Assembly: GCF_001949145.1 (NCBI RefSeq)
Contig: NW_019091454.1
Location: 786,992-850,991, forward strand
Length of the DNA: 64,000 bases
Source of the DNA: Acanthaster planci
Taxonomy: Eukaryota; Echinodermata; Asteroidea; Valvatida; Acanthasteridae
Direction: 5' to 3'
The notes below the pieces were generated by a model. That model had not been told where the DNA came from. It did not search any database and saw only the letters and a list, made by a program, of their open reading frames with translations. A program made the position numbers and the translations under genes. Position 1 is the stretch's first letter. The number at the start of each line of letters is the position of its first letter. Of the stretch, positions 48,561 to 59,429 are shown piece after piece.

Positions 48561-49065
48561 AAAAATATTAAGCAGTTGTACAAAACACATGCATTCTTTT
48601 GCAGATATTTACCTAACTACATGTACATGTACATGTACTTGCAGTATGGATATGAATTTTACATGAATGGATAGATGAACATGTTCCCTTTTAAATGACA
48701 TCTGGATAGCTAGATTTAGATAATTTTCGGACATTTTATACTTGAATATATGGAGCCTTGTCTAGGAAGGACAGGACCGGTATAGCGCAGACAACTTGAG
48801 ATTTACACAAAAATAGGAAACAGTTGCACACAAGCTCGTTTGTTGTGGCAGGTTTGAAGGGGATGGACCATAAGGCAGGGAAGAAGTCAAGTGTAGAATA
48901 ACCCTGTGTTATGTCTATGGGGGGGGGAAAGTGGGGGAAAAAAGAACAACATCCTAGGTAAATAATGACCAGCATTTAGAACACTCTTTTAAGTAAACTA
49001 AATCACAGCGCTTACAAATGAAAATTAGTTGAATAATTACATAAACTTAATCAATAAGCTTATTA

Positions 49066-50500
49066 AGCAAATATGGTTCCTGTTCCAAAGGTTATTCCAC
49101 CCACACCTGAGAAACTTAGACTTATCTCACTTACATCCTTTTTATCCCAGACAGCCGAAGGTTTTTTAGTAAATGGGTCGTAAATTTCATTAAGCCAAAT
49201 ACTGACCTTAGCAATTTGGGAATCAAAAGGGTATTTCTACTAGCCATTGTCTTGTTGACTTTTACCATTATTTGATTTCAAATGTAAATAATGTTGTTGG
49301 TATTTTAGTGTTAACCACTTTCTGCCGGGGAACCTGGTTTCCGGTTCGTTTTCTTTATACCTAATGCCGGGCAGCCCGAAACCAGACAAAAGAGCTGGGC
49401 TTTGTAACAAAAGGCCATACTTAGAACAAAAGACCGAGCTGCTGGGAATTTCCAACATTTTTTCAGTTGTCAATAGCGGAGTAAATCCATCATTGTATTG
49501 AAAGATTATACCTCTGTTTATGGCATTCATCACAAGCGCATTACCATCAGGGACAAAAGTGCTCCAGCATTCAAGTGATGAGCAATGCAATACTGCTGCA
49601 CACTAATCTGGCCCCTACTGAAAAGACGTCAGCATTGCACTGTGCTGGTTTCAGGAACAAAAGAAAATTACATGACACCGCATAATCTGGGCTCTTTTTA
49701 CAAGGTGGCAGGCCTGGCTAATATAATCAGGCCTGAATAGATGTTGTCTGTCAGATTAGAGTAGTCATCAGACAGTCATTTGTGTGGGTGTAAACGTCTA
49801 GTAAATGAAGTTTTGAATTTGTAAAGAATTTTGAAAACAGAAAAAAAGAAAAATTAATTGGCCCGGCAGAATCAACATGGATAAATAAATCCGGCAGGAA
49901 ATGGTTAACTGATTTCAGCAAAGCCTTTGATACAATTAATCACCAAATTGCTGATGTAATTACTGATCAAATTGAGGCTATTCAAAGAGAATTTGTCAAA
50001 TAATTCTCGGAGGCAAATACATGAGTTACAGTAAAGCAATGACATTATTGGGAATTCAGCCTTTCCTTGATTGACGAACTAGTTTGTGTCAAAAATTTGC
50101 TTTGAAAACGTATAGGTCGGGTAATTTTTGTCACTTGTTTCCAGAGTCTAAAAGGAATCATAACATGTCCCTCAGGTCTAGCGGTACTAGAGAAGGACAA
50201 ACTAGCTGTACTAAAAGATTCAAAAACAGTCCAATACCAAATTTTACAAGAATTTTGAATCAATTGTTAGGTTAAATTTGAGGGTAAAGGTACAGTAGAG
50301 TGTTCTTAAATTTGTATTGTGGTTTTGGATCTGATGATGGTTTTAATTAGTTGAATTACCATAGTTGTCTTCTGTTTTAATGTGTTTCATAGTTTTTATA
50401 TAGGTCATTTATCAAAGGAATTTTTATATTTAAAAAACAATGTACTTAATTCATGCCTACTGAACGGGATGGAAATAAACCAGTAATAATAATAATAATC
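49066..50500 (+). mobile_element. LINE reverse transcriptase remnant, split by a TTAA element
   Basis: The left part (49066-49310) reads VPVPKVIPPTPEKLRLISLT, a non-LTR RT motif 0/1 block. After the insertion at 49315-49904 the RT resumes directly with TDFSKAFDTINH (motif A). Then comes an internal deletion and the C-terminal block IQREFVK...LCQKFALKTYRSGNF...FKNSPIPNFTRILNQLL (about 49978-50275). The 3' tail is (AATAAT)n at about 50480-50498. It resembles CR1/Rex-type LINEs such as the copy at 21.2-22.4 kb, but is a different, more deleted copy. Confidence 0.7.
49315..49904. mobile_element. TTAA-flanked MITE (piggyBac-like) inside the LINE
   Basis: Ends CCACTTTCTGCCGGG and, inverted, CCATTTCCTGCCGGA. 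TTAA duplicates lie at 49311-49314 and 49905-49908. Ignoring the element and one TTAA puts the LINE coding frame in register across the site, at the residue before the DFSKAFD motif, which proves the borders. It is homologous over its length to the reverse-oriented copy at 16901-17520. No coding capacity. Confidence 0.8.
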
Positions 50501-50775
50501 AATGCATTAATAAAGTTAACATCGAAAACATATTATTATCGCTATCATTACTGATAGAACAGGTAGGTTTTAGCATTTTCTCAAATTGCCCTAATGATAT
50601 GGCACTCTGAATGTGAAAGGGCCAACTGTTCCATTCCTCTGCTGTAGAGACTGTGAATGTCTGTTGTCAGCTTTGTTGTGGGTACATGGGAAGGTCAATC
50701 AAAAAGGATTAGTATGAGCAATAGCTTTGGTCTAGAAGGAACATATGGCAGAATACAGGACTGCATATATTATTA

Positions 50776-52244
50776 CCGGTTTCACACAGTGCTTTTACCT
50801 GGGTAATCTCGGGGTTAGCAAAAAATTAACCTTGAGATTACCCGGGTATCTTGGAGCATTCACACAACTCTTCTCAGGGTTAGAAATTCTCAGGGTTAAC
50901 TGCCTCAAAACCCCACTTAACCCAGGTAATTTCTAACCCTGCCCTTAGGTGGGTTAACCCACCAATCTTGGGGTTAATGGCGGCCTTGAGACGATTCTCC
51001 GGGTTGACTTTGGGTATGTGAACACTCGCCTAATAATCAAACCCGGGTATGTTCGTCCCTGGTTCGTTGAGCTGTCTGCGTGCTCTCTGATCTGCACTAA
51101 AGATGGTATAGCAGTGCACGGCATGATGTCTTGTCTCAATGCGCTGATTGGGCTGCAGTGACGCAACTATCTTCCATAGCTGGTACCTTGTTGCAGCGGG
51201 TTACGTCCGTCTGGTAACTTGTGTTGTTTATTTGTTTACCGCACAAAAAATTACAGGGCACCAGTCTTGACCGCAACGATAATGTATATATGATATGTCA
51301 AGGGTGCATTCCACCAAATCATAGCATTTCTGCGCGCGAGCTCATTAATATTTTGTGATCCCACAGAATTTTTACAAAAAGACAGGCCATAATCAGGAGG
51401 CAGCATAGAAATATTTGAATAAATCCCGAATTTGGGACTGATAGTTGCCAGTGTGGGGCATTTCTTTCACCAAAAGCTCCAAATTGTGGACCTATTTTGG
51501 ATAGAGGCGGGAGGCTACATTCAGAAATGAGCGATTAGTTTAACTGCTATTTTGGGGGTATCTTCGTTCAAAGGCGAATAAAAAAAATTTTCGTGGCTAA
51601 CAATTGAAACGAAAAGTGATCTTTTGGCCATAATCTTGAATTTCCAGTGAAAAAAACGGAGGCCAACCTCTTCATGAGAGTCAACAGGCGGCACTATTTT
51701 GGTCCGATTTTGCACTGTTTTTTATGGGTGCGTATATGCCCTTTTCCAGTACTCGATTTGGGCTCCGTCTCAGGCTTCGTTCCCAAAACCAATCCCCGAA
51801 TGTGGGCCTGAAGCGTTTAAATTAAATTGGATTACTATAATTTCTGGCTTTTTTGCATCTTATTTGATGTTTTGTGGCACTATTAGACTAATTACTGCGC
51901 TTACAGCTTCAAAGTCAGCTAGTTAAAAACAGGTGAAGCCTGAGACGGAGCCGAAGTTGAGTATTGGAAAACGGCCTTGGTGTAGTGCAACCCCAAGTGA
52001 CAGCGCAATGCACTGTGGGAAGGCAAAGGTCAAGCGATGCTATTCTCAGGGTTCACATTTGCGATCGCGCTCGGTGTGTGAAAGCTGTCGATTATTTACC
52101 CGGGTACGGACCAAAGCGGGTAAGATGAATTGCGGGGTTAAGCATGTTGTGTGAAACCATTTCTCCGGGTTATTTTTTACCCAGGTGTAGACAACTACCC
52201 GGGTAATTATGTACCCAGGTAATAAGAGCACTGTGTGAAACCGG
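50776..52244. mobile_element. 1.47-kb element with CCGGTTTCACACAGTGCT ends and TTACCCGGGTAA subrepeats
   Basis: The 18-bp end CCGGTTTCACACAGTGCT at 50776 is repeated exactly in inverted orientation, finishing at 52244. Inside each end, for about 150-200 bp, come several dyads of the type TTACC(C/T)GGGTAA and stretches of GGGTTAA. The copy has no recognisable transposase. The superfamily is unknown because no target duplication could be fixed. A second inverted-repeat unit lies inside (about 51739-51973). Confidence 0.65.
51739..51973. repeat. Nested inverted-repeat unit (possible MITE in MITE)
   Basis: The left arm (TTCCAGTACTCGATTTGGG then CTCCGTCTCAGGCTTC) and the right arm (GAAGCCTGAGACGGAG then CCGAAGTTGAGTATTGGAA) are inverted, about 37 bp each with a few mismatches. 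It is contained in the larger element at 50776-52244. No coding and no clear target duplication. Confidence 0.55.
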
Positions 52245-52299
52245 AATCTGATGACTGATTATGAAATGATTTGTATACTGGAATTAATAAGCTGTAGCA

Positions 52300-53330
52300 A
52301 GTTCATTTGAAAATGGGTAGCTGTTGTAGTGATTGTAGCAAAAGAGTGGTATCCTGCCTGCGGTTAGTTTTATAAATTAGACGAGCTGCCCACTTCTGAA
52401 GGCTCTGGAATCTTTTAAGATAACTTACTGGAAGAGATGTGAGAAGCCCATTACAGTAGTCCAACCTTGATAGGATAACACTTTTGACTTTATGTTTGTT
52501 AGTATTCTGATTGATGAATTTTCTAATTTTTGAAATATTGCAAATGTGAAATTTAACAACATTGCATAATTGAGTAATGTGAGATGACATGGGCATATTA
52601 GAATCAAAATGTACATCAAGATTCCCGGCAGATACTGATGGTTTGACAATTGTGTGACCTACTTCAAGTACAGTTTCTTGAGGTCTGTTAAAGTTAGAAG
52701 GTGAACCTATTATGAAAAACTCGGTTTTGTCTTCCTTAAGTTTCAGATTGCCACATTTCATTCAAGATTCAATATCAACCAGACATTTACTTAAAGTTTC
52801 AAAGGCGTGAATTCTATCATTTGAAGATTTGGGATCAAACGAAATATAGCAGTGATGTGACATACCATGATAACAAGCTCTATCTCCACCAGAAAGTGTT
52901 TAGATAAAATAACTAAGTGGCCCAAAAATGGAACCCTGTGGTAATCCTAAAGTTACTTCTATGGGTTGAGACTTCTTGCCCTCAATTTCCTACTGTTGTT
53001 TACCAACTTGCAAGATATGACTTAAACCACTGCAGTGCAACATCCTGAAAACCAATTCTAGATGAGAGACGAGATATTAAAATCTCTCTGTTTATGGTAT
53101 CAAAAGCTGCTGAAAGATCTAATAGTACAAGGAAGGTAACCCGATTCAAAGCAAGGTCGATCATAGTGTCATTTTTCACTTTGATGAGCAGAGTTTCTGT
53201 ACTGTGGCGCATCCTACACGCTGATTGATGTAGATCTATCTGTTTGTTGCATCCATGTGGGCTATTAGTCTCGAACAGACAAGTTTCTCAATGATCTTTC
53301 CCAGAAAAGACAGGTTAGAAACTGCAACAT
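52300..53330 (-). mobile_element. LINE (CR1/Jockey-type) reverse transcriptase fragment
   Basis: Minus-strand reading: LVCSRLIAHMD (about 53260), then FLVLLDLSAAFDTINREIL (motif A, about 53130), then QWFKSYL, then LGLPQGSIFGPLSYFI (motif B, about 52960-52910). The YADD region is degraded to a YISFDP-like text. Frame 52761-52303 follows with KCGNLKLKEDKTEFFIIGS, HITQLCNVVKFHICNISKIR and LDYCNGLLTSLP, and ends QKWAARLIYKTNR. Stops and shifts are present. The 5' part lies beyond the gap at 53362-53941 or is missing. Confidence 0.75.
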
Positions 53331-53334
53331 CTCC

Positions 53335-54040
53335 ACCACATCCAGGGGTACACTCGCCTATNNNNNNNNNNNNNNNNNNNNNNNNNNNNNNNNNNNNNNN
53401 NNNNNNNNNNNNNNNNNNNNNNNNNNNNNNNNNNNNNNNNNNNNNNNNNNNNNNNNNNNNNNNNNNNNNNNNNNNNNNNNNNNNNNNNNNNNNNNNNNNN
53501 NNNNNNNNNNNNNNNNNNNNNNNNNNNNNNNNNNNNNNNNNNNNNNNNNNNNNNNNNNNNNNNNNNNNNNNNNNNNNNNNNNNNNNNNNNNNNNNNNNNN
53601 NNNNNNNNNNNNNNNNNNNNNNNNNNNNNNNNNNNNNNNNNNNNNNNNNNNNNNNNNNNNNNNNNNNNNNNNNNNNNNNNNNNNNNNNNNNNNNNNNNNN
53701 NNNNNNNNNNNNNNNNNNNNNNNNNNNNNNNNNNNNNNNNNNNNNNNNNNNNNNNNNNNNNNNNNNNNNNNNNNNNNNNNNNNNNNNNNNNNNNNNNNNN
53801 NNNNNNNNNNNNNNNNNNNNNNNNNNNNNNNNNNNNNNNNNNNNNNNNNNNNNNNNNNNNNNNNNNNNNNNNNNNNNNNNNNNNNNNNNNNNNNNNNNNN
53901 NNNNNNNNNNNNNNNNNNNNNNNNNNNNNNNNNNNNNNNNNGACAAACCACATCCAGGGGTACACTCGCCTATATGACAAACCACATTCAGGGGTACACT
54001 CACCTATGACAAATCACATCCAAGGGTACACTCGCCTGTG
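53335..54040. repeat. ~30-bp minisatellite around a 580-base gap
   Basis: Units of the form GACAAACCACATCC then AGGGGTACACTCGCCTAT occur once before the gap and about three times after it, with 27-32 bp periods and small substitutions. The gap is probably collapsed array. The satellite cuts into the RT of the adjacent LINE. Confidence 0.8.
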
Positions 54041-54592
54041 ACAATGGGATCATCTTCATACAGCCAACTTTCAGTGTTTGCAGTGATGTCTATATCATGT
54101 TCAACAATTTAGTTACGCATTGAGAGTGACTTATTCCGGAGGTAGTGGGCATTCCAGATGTATATTTTGGAGTTGGTTGCATTCGTGCTGTGATTCTGTT
54201 GTGGGATATATCATAGATTTTCATAATTGATGCCACGAAGTTTAAAGCTAAAGCCAAAACTGTTTCAGCCGGTACTCAAAACAGGTAATTATAGCTGTGT
54301 AATACTAACAAATTTGAATGCATGAAATCTGTGTTACCTGTGATTGTAAGTTCATTCAAATGAAAAGTCAGTTGAATGAACGTACAATCACAGGTGACAC
54401 AGTTAAACAGCTCTTATTGACGTTATTTAATGGTGATATAGAACAGATTGGGATGTTCTGATCACTTTGAATGAGAAACCTTATCACAGTGATGTTGCAA
54501 TGATTGAAAATCAAGAAGAAAACTTTTCTAGAATTCTACTCGGTAGTTAAGCTTGATGTGACAAACAGAGCCTTCCTTGATTACCATGACAG
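54041..54592. repeat. Intron sequence with a ~30-bp hairpin at 54330-54400
   Basis: 54330-54359 and 54372-54400 are inverted copies (TACCTGTGATTGTA and complement) with a 12-base loop and few mismatches. Otherwise nothing recognised before the exon at 54593. Confidence 0.6.
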
Positions 54593-54686
54593 GAGAGTGC
54601 CGAGCTCTAACTGGGGACACAGTTGAGATATCTGCCCTACACTGTCAAGCAGTGGCAGCTTTACAAGACAGAGCTGTGCTCTTTAG
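54593..54686 (+). CDS. COG6: COG6 exon
   Basis: A 94-nt exon. The acceptor is ACCATGACAG, ending at 54592; its polypyrimidine tract is poor. The donor is GTGAGA at 54687. The start was chosen because the two bases GA complete a Gly codon and give GECRALTGDT, in register with family members that have SECRTLT here. It continues to CQAVAALQDRAVLF and ends two bases into an Arg codon. Both flanking phases agree with the adjacent exons. Confidence 0.9.
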
Positions 54687-55465
54687 GTGAGAGTTATTTT
54701 CCTTTTTCCTGTTAAAGACTAAAAGAGTATGCTTTCCTTACGAAGATCTTCTGATGATAGACAGAGCATAATGTCAGAAACATTGACTGCCTTCCACACA
54801 CGTTCACAAAAGAGGCATTTGTATGTGTATGGTGCTCTTGCAAACTTTTGACTTAACTTGAAGATTTTATGTTTTGGTTGCTCTGTTTACACGTACATGT
54901 AGATGCACTCACATGTAGATGTGCTTGGGGGGAAAGAGGTTTTATTTCAGTGTCCTGCCATGAAGTGCTTTCCTCCAAATAATTTACAGTCTCAGTTCAT
55001 GGATACTGATGTACATGTAGGCTCTCATGGTTTTACAAGTTTTTAAAATGACAGTGATTTTAACATTCTTTTTAGGTGAAGTTACCCAGGAATGTACAAT
55101 GTACACTTAATTTTAAGGTGGTTGTTCAGCACAAAGTACAATCCACCGTCTAGTCATGCATACTTATGTATAGCACCTGAAGAAACATCATTACATACAT
55201 GGACATCAAGCTGTTGTGAATGACTCAGAGAGGAAGTATCCCCCCACTTGTTAATCAGTCTTGCTGTGTTTGTTTCCTGTATTTTCACAATGGGGCAAAA
55301 AAGAAAGAGGAAAGGTACCTGTTTACAAACTACATACATACATGAACTATGACATATTTTGCATAAAAACGTCTAAATTTAATGGTTCAATAAATTGCAA
55401 TGAAGTGTTTGAATAGCTCTGAAAAATTGGGAAATCAAAAGAAGAAGGATATTGCTTTGTGTGAC

Positions 55466-55624
55466 TAAAGCATAAAACAATTCATACCACCTTGGTATTA
55501 TGAATTGTTTTATGCTTTATTTTGAATAAAGCATAAAACAATTCATACCACCTTGGTATTATGAATTGTTTTATGCTTTATTTTGAATTGTTTTATGCTT
55601 TATTGTGAATTATTTTATGCTTTA
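55466..55624. repeat. Tandemly duplicated palindromes
   Basis: 55466-55519 is an almost perfect 54-bp palindrome with 20-bp exact arms. It is repeated at 55527-55580 with a 61-bp period. A third partial unit of right arms (GAATTGTTTTATGCTTTA-like, twice) extends to 55624. It lies in the 1.9-kb intron between the last two exons; sequence to either side is unremarkable. Confidence 0.85.
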
Positions 55625-56586
55625 CACCAAGCAATGTTTGTCAAAATATTTTCTGATAATCAAAGGCATTTACATTTAATTAATTGATCACATTTCAGCA
55701 TTTCACATGTGTACGCTTACAATGATGTTACCTGTGGATTGAGGACTTTTTCATGTGAAGAAAACTCTGTGAAATTAATCCCAACTCAAAAATGCCTCTA
55801 GAACTGTTTTCCAGAAAGGGAGACACCTTGGTGTGGTGTTGGCTTTGTAGTCCACAAAAGGTTTGCACGACCTGCATTGTGTGGACCTTTTTTGTTTGGG
55901 GTGTACAACACGGATGTGTGGTTAATCAACACACATGCCAGTCAAGTCACACTACCAATATTTCATACTGTCGCCACCCAAATTCTGATACAGACTGTAC
56001 GGACTCCACATGTGAGCACCACAGTAAATGGAAAAGTGTGCTCTGCTGGCCCTTCACAGATAAAAGTATTGAGACACTAAAAATGAAAAATAAATATGTG
56101 TGCTTTGTAAATGTACATATAAAACCAAAAATAGTCGAATTCATGAAGTAAATGTATTTCTCAGAAGTCCTAACATTTCAATAGTTTTCAGTGCTTATCA
56201 CTTTGTAATGACGTTTTTTTATCACTGAAGATGAGACATGAACTCGTCCCATGTGGGTCCATTGCTATAGTCTGGGTCCCAATCCATTCATTATTGCTGC
56301 TGTTCCTAAAACTGCTCCTTCAGCCAAAGGAAGTGTTGCAAAGGTGTGGAATATGAGGTTTGAACACCCTTAGGGACTTCTTGAGGACTTCACCTCGGAT
56401 ACTGTGAGTCCTCGGATGTTAAAACATCATACTTCACGTAACAGCAGTCAATAACGAATACATCCAACACTCAGAGAGATGTATTTTATTGACACAATTT
56501 GTATTTAAACACTTAAACATAATTTTGCAAATTTGGGTGTACAGATCAAACTGAAGTGGGTTATTGTTTCATTCATTTGATTACAG
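55625..56586. other. COG6 intron sequence
   Basis: No element recognised. Open frames at 55792-56151 are not conserved-looking. Confidence 0.45.
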
Positions 56587-56663
56587 GTACACACTAGATG
56601 AATTTGGTACTGCAAGGAGAAGTGCAATGGTTAGAGGATTTATTGAGGCTTTAACCAAAGGAG
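56587..56663 (+). CDS. COG6: COG6 exon (last in window)
   Basis: A 77-nt exon. The acceptor TTACAG ends at 56586 and the donor GTATGA starts at 56664. It completes the Arg codon and reads [20 protein letters not shown], then ALTKG, before ending one base into a codon. It matches the conserved [13 protein letters not shown] block of COG6. The next expected exon (the region after ALTRGG, containing MHSHDPLRYVGDML in vertebrates) is not found before the window ends. The downstream intron is therefore longer than 7.3 kb. Confidence 0.95.
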
Positions 56664-56699
56664 GTATGAACAGTAGTGGTATGGGAAACAAGAAAATTT

Positions 56700-56812
56700 G
56701 AAAGATGGATTTGCGCCGGGGAGATGGATGTCTTAACCACTTGAACCAGCCAGCTGACACCGGTAAGCTCGGTGGTCTAGTGGTTAAGACATCTATGTAT
56801 GCCCGTGTTTTT
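56700..56812. repeat. tRNA-like (SINE head-like) inverted pair
   Basis: Plus-strand GGTGGTCTAGTGGTTAAGACAT (box A-like, here at about 56769-56790) is paired head-to-head with a minus-strand GGTTCAAGTGGTTAAGACATCC (about 56752-56728). TGGTYTAGTGGTTAAGA resembles the RNA polymerase III A box of tRNAs and tRNA-derived SINEs. I could not fold a full tRNA or find a good B box, so no tRNA gene is called. Confidence 0.4.
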
Positions 56813-57439
56813 TCACAAGCCTTTGGTGGCTTAAAATGAGTATACAGTGTTAAAATATACTCTTCGGGCAGACAAAAATCCAAAATTAAAGAAAATTTGA
56901 AATCCTACAAAAAAAAATCACCATTTGTTCCTTAGGTTTAGCATCCAATTTCTAAAGTCTACATTAAGCCAAGCTTGTGAAGTAAGAATTACCCATCTAC
57001 TCAGTGCTCAATTGTAGGAGTCTACACAGTGTACTGGCACATTTGAGGTACTTTGAAGAGTCGCTTTGCCGAACACCGCTATATCGAACATTCGGCTGTA
57101 CTGAAAATCGTCCTTGGCTCCCAGTATTTTGTGCACAAAACCTACGGAACATTATGTAGTTGCGAATTATAAACCGAGATTCGCCACAGTATGCATCACA
57201 GATCCTGAGCAGTAGCTTCACAACTTTTAAGATAAACTAAATACCAATTTTGTAACTCAAGATTTAATAAAAAAACAAAAATAATTAACAGATACATGTA
57301 CATTTCTAGAAACCTCAAATGCGAATGCAACCGCAAAATATCAGGAAAACAGAAGAGGGTGCAATTCAATAGACAATAGAGGGCACTATTCAACATGGCA
57401 AAGAAATGTTTGCCAGTTAATTTCACTGCCATAATGACC

Positions 57440-58290
57440 AGCCACAAATGCTCTCCAGGTCAATCGGGAAGGGATGCTGGGCTACGCCTCTCCGCCAACA
57501 TCCCTGATCCCAGCAGTTCTCTCAAAGTTAGAGCAGGAGCTTTGCCGGGTACTTCTCATCGCCCCATTTTGGCTAGTCGTTCAGACACCACTCGTCCTGC
57601 CCTCCAAACCAGACCTCATCCATCCGCCGAAGTCCAGCATACTCTACACCTGACCAGCTCAGCGGGACTTTCTGAAGAAGCTGCTGAGCTGGCTGAAAGA
57701 AGCCGATGCCAATCAACATGCAGCGTCTGCAGCAGTAGAATATGACATTTTGCTTCATAGAGTGCAGAGCAGGGTCTTGCCCAAACCGAAGCCCCTGTGA
57801 CCACAGTTGCTGATTTTTTCATGTACGTGTTCAAATCAGGCCTACAAGTAGCAACCATCGTATCTACTGGTCCGTCATTACAGCTATACATGACAGCTTT
57901 CCTGATGGCTCGACTCTGTCAGATAATTACACACTTAAACATCTTCTCCATGGAATGTTTATAGAGTGTCTCCCTACCAAACGACTTGTTCCTTCCTGGG
58001 ACTTATCAGCCATCCTCCAGCTCCTCGCCGCCTCTCTATTTGAGCCCCTCAGGGAGGCCTTGTTACTACACACAACAGTGAAGCTGGCCTTCTTATCAGC
58101 AGTTACCACTTCACACCTGGGCAGCAAACTGAAATCACCATCCATTGTCAATGGCCACATCAGATAGAAACCCTATGGTGTATGCCTCTTTCCAGCCCTG
58201 GGTTTCCTCACCAAGAACCAGTTGGCTTCTTTGCACCCTCCTGGTATATTTGCTCGTGTTATAACCAAATGTGCTGGAGCCCCAGATAAG
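57440..58290 (+). mobile_element. DIRS1-like fragment (linker and recombinase N-terminal part)
   Basis: Parallel to 5870-6720 of the first DIRS copy: GMLGYASPPTSLIPAVL (about 57470-57520), LCRVLLIAPFW, DFLKKLLSWL, HAASAAVEYDILLHRVQS (about 57715-57770), the NHR(I)YW-type YR helix with stops, LPTKRLVPSWDLSAILQLL (frame 57955-58167) and TTSHLGSKL. It has several stops and shifts. It begins and ends abruptly, the right side running into the 147-bp array. Not the same copy as at 4.2 kb, but the same family. Confidence 0.7.
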
Positions 58291-58317
58291 AAACTATAGG
58301 TTTCAACCCTCCTCATT

Positions 58318-59420
58318 TGATGTCATCATCACATCAGGTATATTTTCATCTAGAATACTTCCTTTCTTTGATATCTTCAAAGTTTTAAATGGATGGGATT
58401 TGTACTTCGGGAGACACGGTGCTTTAAATAGTGCACCTTAATGTCACGTGACTTGTCACCTGATGACATCATCATCTCATCAGGTAAATATTCGATTACA
58501 ATTACAACACTTCCTTTTCTTGTTATCTCTAAAGTTTCAACTAGATGAGATATGTACTTCAGGAGAAAGAGGGCTCAGTTTTTAAGGTCACAGGACTTGT
58601 CACCTGATGACGTCAACATCAAATGAGATCAATAATCGTCTAAATCACTTCCTTTCCAAGAGATCAGCAAGGCTTGAACCCAATTGGAGATATCCTTCAG
58701 GAGATATAGAGTTTTAAATAGTGCACCTTTAATGTCACGTGACTTGTCTCTGGATGATGTCATCATTACATGAGGTAAATATTTGCCTAAAACACTTCCT
58801 TTCCAAGATATCAATGAGGTTTGAACCCAATTGGACATGCACTTCACGAGATATGGAATTTTAAATAGTGCACCTTTAATGTCTCATGACTTGTCAAAAG
58901 ATGACGTCATCATCACTCACATCAAGTCAATTTTTGTCTAAAGCACTCCCCTTCAAAGGTATCTGGAAGGTTTGAACCCAGTCGGATAAGTACTTCATGA
59001 GATAAAGTGCGTTGAAGAGTGCACCTTTAATGTCACGTGACTTATCACAAGATGACGTCGTCATCACACTAGGTCAATATTTGCCTGAAGCACCTCCTTT
59101 CCAAAGTATCAGCAAGGTTTCAACCAATCAGACATGCACTTCAAGAGATATAGTGATTTGAAGAGTGCACCTTTAATGTCACGTGACTTGTCACCTGATG
59201 GCATCATCATCACATGAGGTCAATCATCGTCTAAATCATTCCCTTTCAAGATATATACAAGGTTTGAACACAATTGGACATATACTTCAGGAAATATTAC
59301 TTTAAAGGATTAAACTTAAATGTCACATGACTCCTTTTCTGACAATATTGTCATCACCTGAGGTCAATCTCCCTTTATAAACCTTCCCTTTCTAACTATA
59401 TGCAAGGTTTCAACCCAATC
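58318..59420. repeat. ~147-bp tandem array with GTCACGTGAC and TGACGTCA sites
   Basis: Junctions ATGTCAC or variants fall at 58441, 58585, 58732, 58879, 59030, 59176 and 59320, giving spacings of 144, 147, 147, 151, 146 and 144 bp. Each unit carries, in order, GTGCACCTTTAATGTCACGTGACTTGTC-like sequence (split across two short blocks), GATGA(C/T)(G/A)TCATCATCA, AGGTCAAT, CACTTCCTTTCC and a GAGATAT phrase. The exact palindrome GTCACGTGAC survives in four units. Non-coding; the units are diverged, so the array is old. Confidence 0.85.
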
Positions 59421-59429
59421 AAACGTATA

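Noticed and set aside
53236-54003. 200-255 residue ORFs
   Set aside because: They consist almost wholly of the 580-base N gap and minisatellite.
56769-56812. tRNA gene
   Set aside because: Only an A-box-like sequence is seen; no convincing cloverleaf, anticodon arm or B box.
58318-59420. CRISPR-like array
   Set aside because: Units are contiguous 147-bp tandem copies with no unique spacers, in an animal intron.
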